Shown piece by piece: positions 28,311-28,352 of a stretch of DNA of 28,352 nt (position 1 is its first letter; each line of letters begins with the position of its first letter). Both the position numbers and the translations under genes were made by a program. The notes under the pieces are model-generated. The model was not told the DNA's origin and made no database searches. It was given only the letters and a program-made list of their open reading frames with translations. This DNA is from an uncultured Oscillospiraceae bacterium (GTDB taxonomy: Bacteria; Bacillota; Clostridia; Oscillospirales; Ruminococcaceae). The stretch is from assembly GCA_900547455.1 (NCBI GenBank), contig URGV01000027.1, forward strand, positions 1 through 28,352. Direction: 5' to 3'.

Positions 28311-28352
28311 TCTTTCTTCCTTCACCCCAAAGGGGGCCCGCGCACAGCTGTG

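Overview
The window looks like chromosome of a gut-type anaerobic Firmicute, most likely class Clostridia and perhaps Oscillospiraceae/Ruminococcaceae. The evidence is AGGAGG-type ribosome binding sites nearly everywhere, TTGACA/TATAAT-type promoters with 17-bp spacers, GC-rich genes in AT-richer spacers, a Firmicutes-type GalT, a clostridial-looking GuaB, a choloylglycine-hydrolase-family enzyme, DUF1847 and DUF4830 proteins, and an initiator tRNA with encoded CCA. No rRNA, CRISPR array, transposase, integrase or phage gene was seen. The only mobile-element hint is a low-complexity AT-hook-like protein at the left edge.

Layout. 1-700: an AT-hook-like protein behind a leader with a terminator hairpin and a small ORF. 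762-2120: two small exported proteins of unknown function, each with its own near-consensus promoter. 2122-4453: guaB, flanked by inverted copies of an 80-bp repeat, then a long hairpin-rich spacer. 4450-6784: a patatin-like lipase followed by a PuuD-like glutamine amidotransferase. 6861-8461: a MATE pump behind a leader terminator. 8519-8940: a 97-residue sigma-region-4-like protein. 8966-11675: an operon of trmL, degV, a second patatin and a DUF1294 gene. 11722-13050: a small alarmone synthetase and a small membrane protein. 13091-13360: initiator tRNA with two tandem copies of its terminator. 13499-22283: a galactose locus on the minus strand, mglB-mglA-mglC-galK-galE-galT. 22612-24432: a DUF1905 protein and a second MATE pump, again behind a leader terminator. 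24431-28310: a choloylglycine-hydrolase-family protein, a DUF1847 protein, an AgcS amino-acid symporter and a DUF4830 membrane protein.

The galactose locus is the most coherent unit. It holds a complete Mgl ABC importer followed by galactokinase, epimerase and uridylyltransferase, running from one promoter at 22255-22283 to one terminator at 13499-13536, with strong hairpins between mglB and mglA and between mglC and galK.

The most unusual observation is in this importer. The binding protein MglB appears to be circularly permuted. The segment forming the N-terminal third of E. coli MglB, including the D14/F16 and N91 galactose ligands, lies at the C-terminus here, and the core is tethered to the lipid anchor by a Thr/Glu-rich linker. 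Nearly all known galactose and calcium ligands are still present. The partner permease MglC carries an extra, charged, coiled-coil-like cytoplasmic N-terminus of about 215 residues.

A second theme is attenuation: both MATE genes, and the gene at the left edge, sit behind terminator hairpins located between promoter (or presumed promoter) and start codon, with small ORFs overlapping the hairpin and ending at the downstream ribosome binding site.
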